The notes beneath the pieces are model-generated. The model was not told the DNA's origin, made no database searches, and saw nothing but the letters and a program-made list of their open reading frames with translations. From Methylobacter tundripaludum (GTDB lineage: Bacteria > Pseudomonadota > Gammaproteobacteria > Methylococcales > Methylomonadaceae), in assembly GCF_002934365.1 (NCBI RefSeq), contig NZ_PTIY01000011.1:110958-174957 (forward strand): DNA of 64,000 nt, given 5' to 3'. Position 1 is the first letter of the stretch; every line of letters begins with the position of its first letter. The translations under genes and the position numbers were made by a program. This document shows, in pieces, positions 62,527-64,000 of this stretch.

Positions 62527-63875
62527 CCGGTTTGTTGCAAGCCGAATGGCTGCGCTTTATCCGCAACCCTGTCAATCTGTGGGTAGTTGCCGCGTTCTTT
62601 GCATTGCTCGCGGCCAGCGCGCTTTGGTCCGGCCTTGCCGCCGGCGAGTTTCGCGCCCGAGCATTGCAGCCGCAACAGCAAACCGGCAACAGCCAGGTAC
62701 GGGCGGAAATGCACGATGCGCCCGTCGCCGGCAAAGGCGGCGAGACAGTCAAGTCGGCTGACAATACAAGCGTGCGTCTCCCGGCGCTCGGCGGTCTGGC
62801 ATTGAGCGTGCGGCAAATGGACCTGCTGGGTACCGAATTGCGCATCTCGACCCGTAGCCGCTATACCGACGGCCGCAACAGCGACCAGCTGTTCAACCCG
62901 TTGCTGCGCGAACTGGGCTTGCTCGATTTTGCAAGCATAATTGCGTTATTGCTGCCGCTGACGGTCATAGCCCTCGGTTACGGCTTGGTGCAGGAAGACC
63001 GGGAACGGGGCGTGTGGCGCTTGGTTTGCGCGCAAATGCCCCGTCCCTGGCGGTTGGTCTTTGCGGCGCTTGCGGTGCGCTTCGTTATGGTGTTGATGCC
63101 TGCCGTCGCTGCATCGCTGCTTGCGTTTATGCCGGATTCCGGTTCCACCCTCTACGCGGCAGCGCATTGGCTGGTTTTTGTCGGCCTGTTTGCCGGGGTA
63201 TGGATTGCAATTTCCGGGCTGTTCTTGTTATTGCCGGTTTCGTCGGGTGCGGCGGCGGTGGGATTGTTGGGCGTGTGGCTGATCACGACCTTTGCGGTAC
63301 CGGCGGGCTTGAGTTGGGCCGCGAACGGCATGGAGCCGATGCCTTCGCGGCTGGCGGCGATTGTCGATATTCGCCGTGTTCAGGCGCAAACGTCCAGACA
63401 GCAGGCCGAATTGCTGTCGGCCTGGTACTTGGCGCATCCTGAAATCTCGGCTGTGAAAGAGCCATCCCTTGCGATTGCAGGCCTGCCCGCAAACCTGGAG
63501 CTTGACAGCAAGGTGAGGCCTTTGATGTATCGTTTCGACGAGGTTCGTAAGACTCATTTTGAGTTTATGGAACGGTGGTCCGCGCTGTCGCCCGGACTTG
63601 CCGCCGTGTTGACGGCCGACCGTCTGGCGGGTATCGATGCCCCCCGTTATGCCGGGTACATTGAAGCGGTCAATCAATTTGAAGACCGGTGGCGGGCGTT
63701 TTTCGTGCCCAAAATGATGAGCGGGCAAGGTGCGCAAGCTTCGGATCAGCCGCCGGTGTTGAGCCCTTTACCGGCTACAGAAAGCGTATGGACGGTAATA
63801 TTGAGCCAGTCGCTGATCGGCGTTTTGCTGCTGCTGACGTTGGCCATATTGCGCAATCGGTTCGGAAGGCCGTAA
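62523..63875 (+). CDS. ABC-2 transporter permease, DUF3526-like (second)
   Basis: 450 residues from GTG 62523, overlapping the previous stop by GTGA; residues start VTGLLQAEWLRFIRNP. Same layout as the first permease: N-terminal helix, large loop, central helices with QEDRERGVWRLVCAQMPRPW as coupling motif, loop, final helix. The two permeases probably form a heterodimer. The remaining 125 nt to the window end contain no gene I can identify. Confidence 0.85.
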   Translation: MTGLLQAEWLRFIRNPVNLWVVAAFFALLAASALWSGLAAGEFRARALQPQQQTGNSQVRAEMHDAPVAGKGGETVKSADNTSVRLPALGGLALSVRQMDLLGTELRISTRSRYTDGRNSDQLFNPLLRELGLLDFASIIALLLPLTVIALGYGLVQEDRERGVWRLVCAQMPRPWRLVFAALAVRFVMVLMPAVAASLLAFMPDSGSTLYAAAHWLVFVGLFAGVWIAISGLFLLLPVSSGAAAVGLLGVWLITTFAVPAGLSWAANGMEPMPSRLAAIVDIRRVQAQTSRQQAELLSAWYLAHPEISAVKEPSLAIAGLPANLELDSKVRPLMYRFDEVRKTHFEFMERWSALSPGLAAVLTADRLAGIDAPRYAGYIEAVNQFEDRWRAFFVPKMMSGQGAQASDQPPVLSPLPATESVWTVILSQSLIGVLLLLTLAILRNRFGRP

Positions 63876-64000
63876 AACACGAATTAAATAGTTAACTTTA
63901 TGTTTCTTAGATTCAACTCATAAGTGCAATCGGCACTAATCGGAAAAGAAAAAGGTTAGCTGATATAGTTTCACGCTTTTTTCAATCCGACCAAAGACGA

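Overview
The window looks like chromosomal DNA of a gammaproteobacterium, most likely a gamma-type methanotroph or close relative (order Methylococcales). That placement is inference. It rests on gammaproteobacterial gene pairs (tesA/ybbA-ybbP, trpE/trpG, aroG/thiSG), a fused ThiS-ThiG, several copper-type TonB receptors, and abundant short palindromic dispersed repeats. No pmo, mxa or rRNA gene is present, so it is not proven. I see no phage, insertion sequence with a transposase, CRISPR array or tRNA gene.

Layout. 0-4.4 kb: an MdtABC-type RND efflux operon (permease cut by the window edge) with its TetR regulator. 5.4-9.7 kb: a fatty-acid-hydroxylase-family enzyme, a ChrA chromate transporter and a CNNM/CorC-type membrane protein. 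9.9-17.4 kb: a sulfate-assimilation block, all on the minus strand (yezD, porin, sbp, cysT, cysW, cysA, cysB). Most of it lies between two inverted copies of a 129-148 bp palindromic element. 17.8-28.2 kb: housekeeping and membrane genes (NfeD/SPFH pair, tesA and ybbA-ybbP, DedA, trmN6). 28.3-32.5 kb: a 1371-residue membrane protein of unknown function. 32.6-47.4 kb: trpGE, a broken vapB antitoxin, rpe, a FAH-family enzyme, a QseBC-like two-component system, hemW, pyrE, a dynamin-like GTPase, trmB, thiSG and aroG.

47.5-63.9 kb, all on the plus strand, is the most unusual region. It holds two OprC-like TonB receptors that both carry the CxxxM and HxM copper-ligand motifs, a small periplasmic protein with a His/Met-rich tail, two further TonB receptors of another subfamily, a beta-propeller lipoprotein rich in His and Cys, and a three-gene ABC-2 exporter. 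Three of the receptor genes share a sigma-54-type promoter (TGGCATG-N4-GTGCTTT, variable N4) and, 72 or 163 bp upstream of the -24 element, a paired palindrome (GTTATTTAAC followed by a long CATATG-centred inverted repeat). A degraded copy of the aroG 5' end lies before the second receptor, which shows that the promoter-receptor unit arose by tandem duplication from the aroG side. I read the block as a candidate enhancer-controlled metal (probably copper) acquisition island. The role of its second half is unknown.

Dispersed repeats mark many intergenic gaps. Family A is the CACGAAG palindromes; family B the CATGAAG elements flanking the cys block; family C a 110 bp element with GGAAGCGCTGA ends; family D heptamers GGCGAAG/TTTAGCC, including a 16-copy array touching the pyrE start; family E GTTCCCA-type palindromes. 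Several run into coding sequence (a FAH-family stop codon, the cysW 3' end, an in-frame palindrome in the 1371-residue protein).
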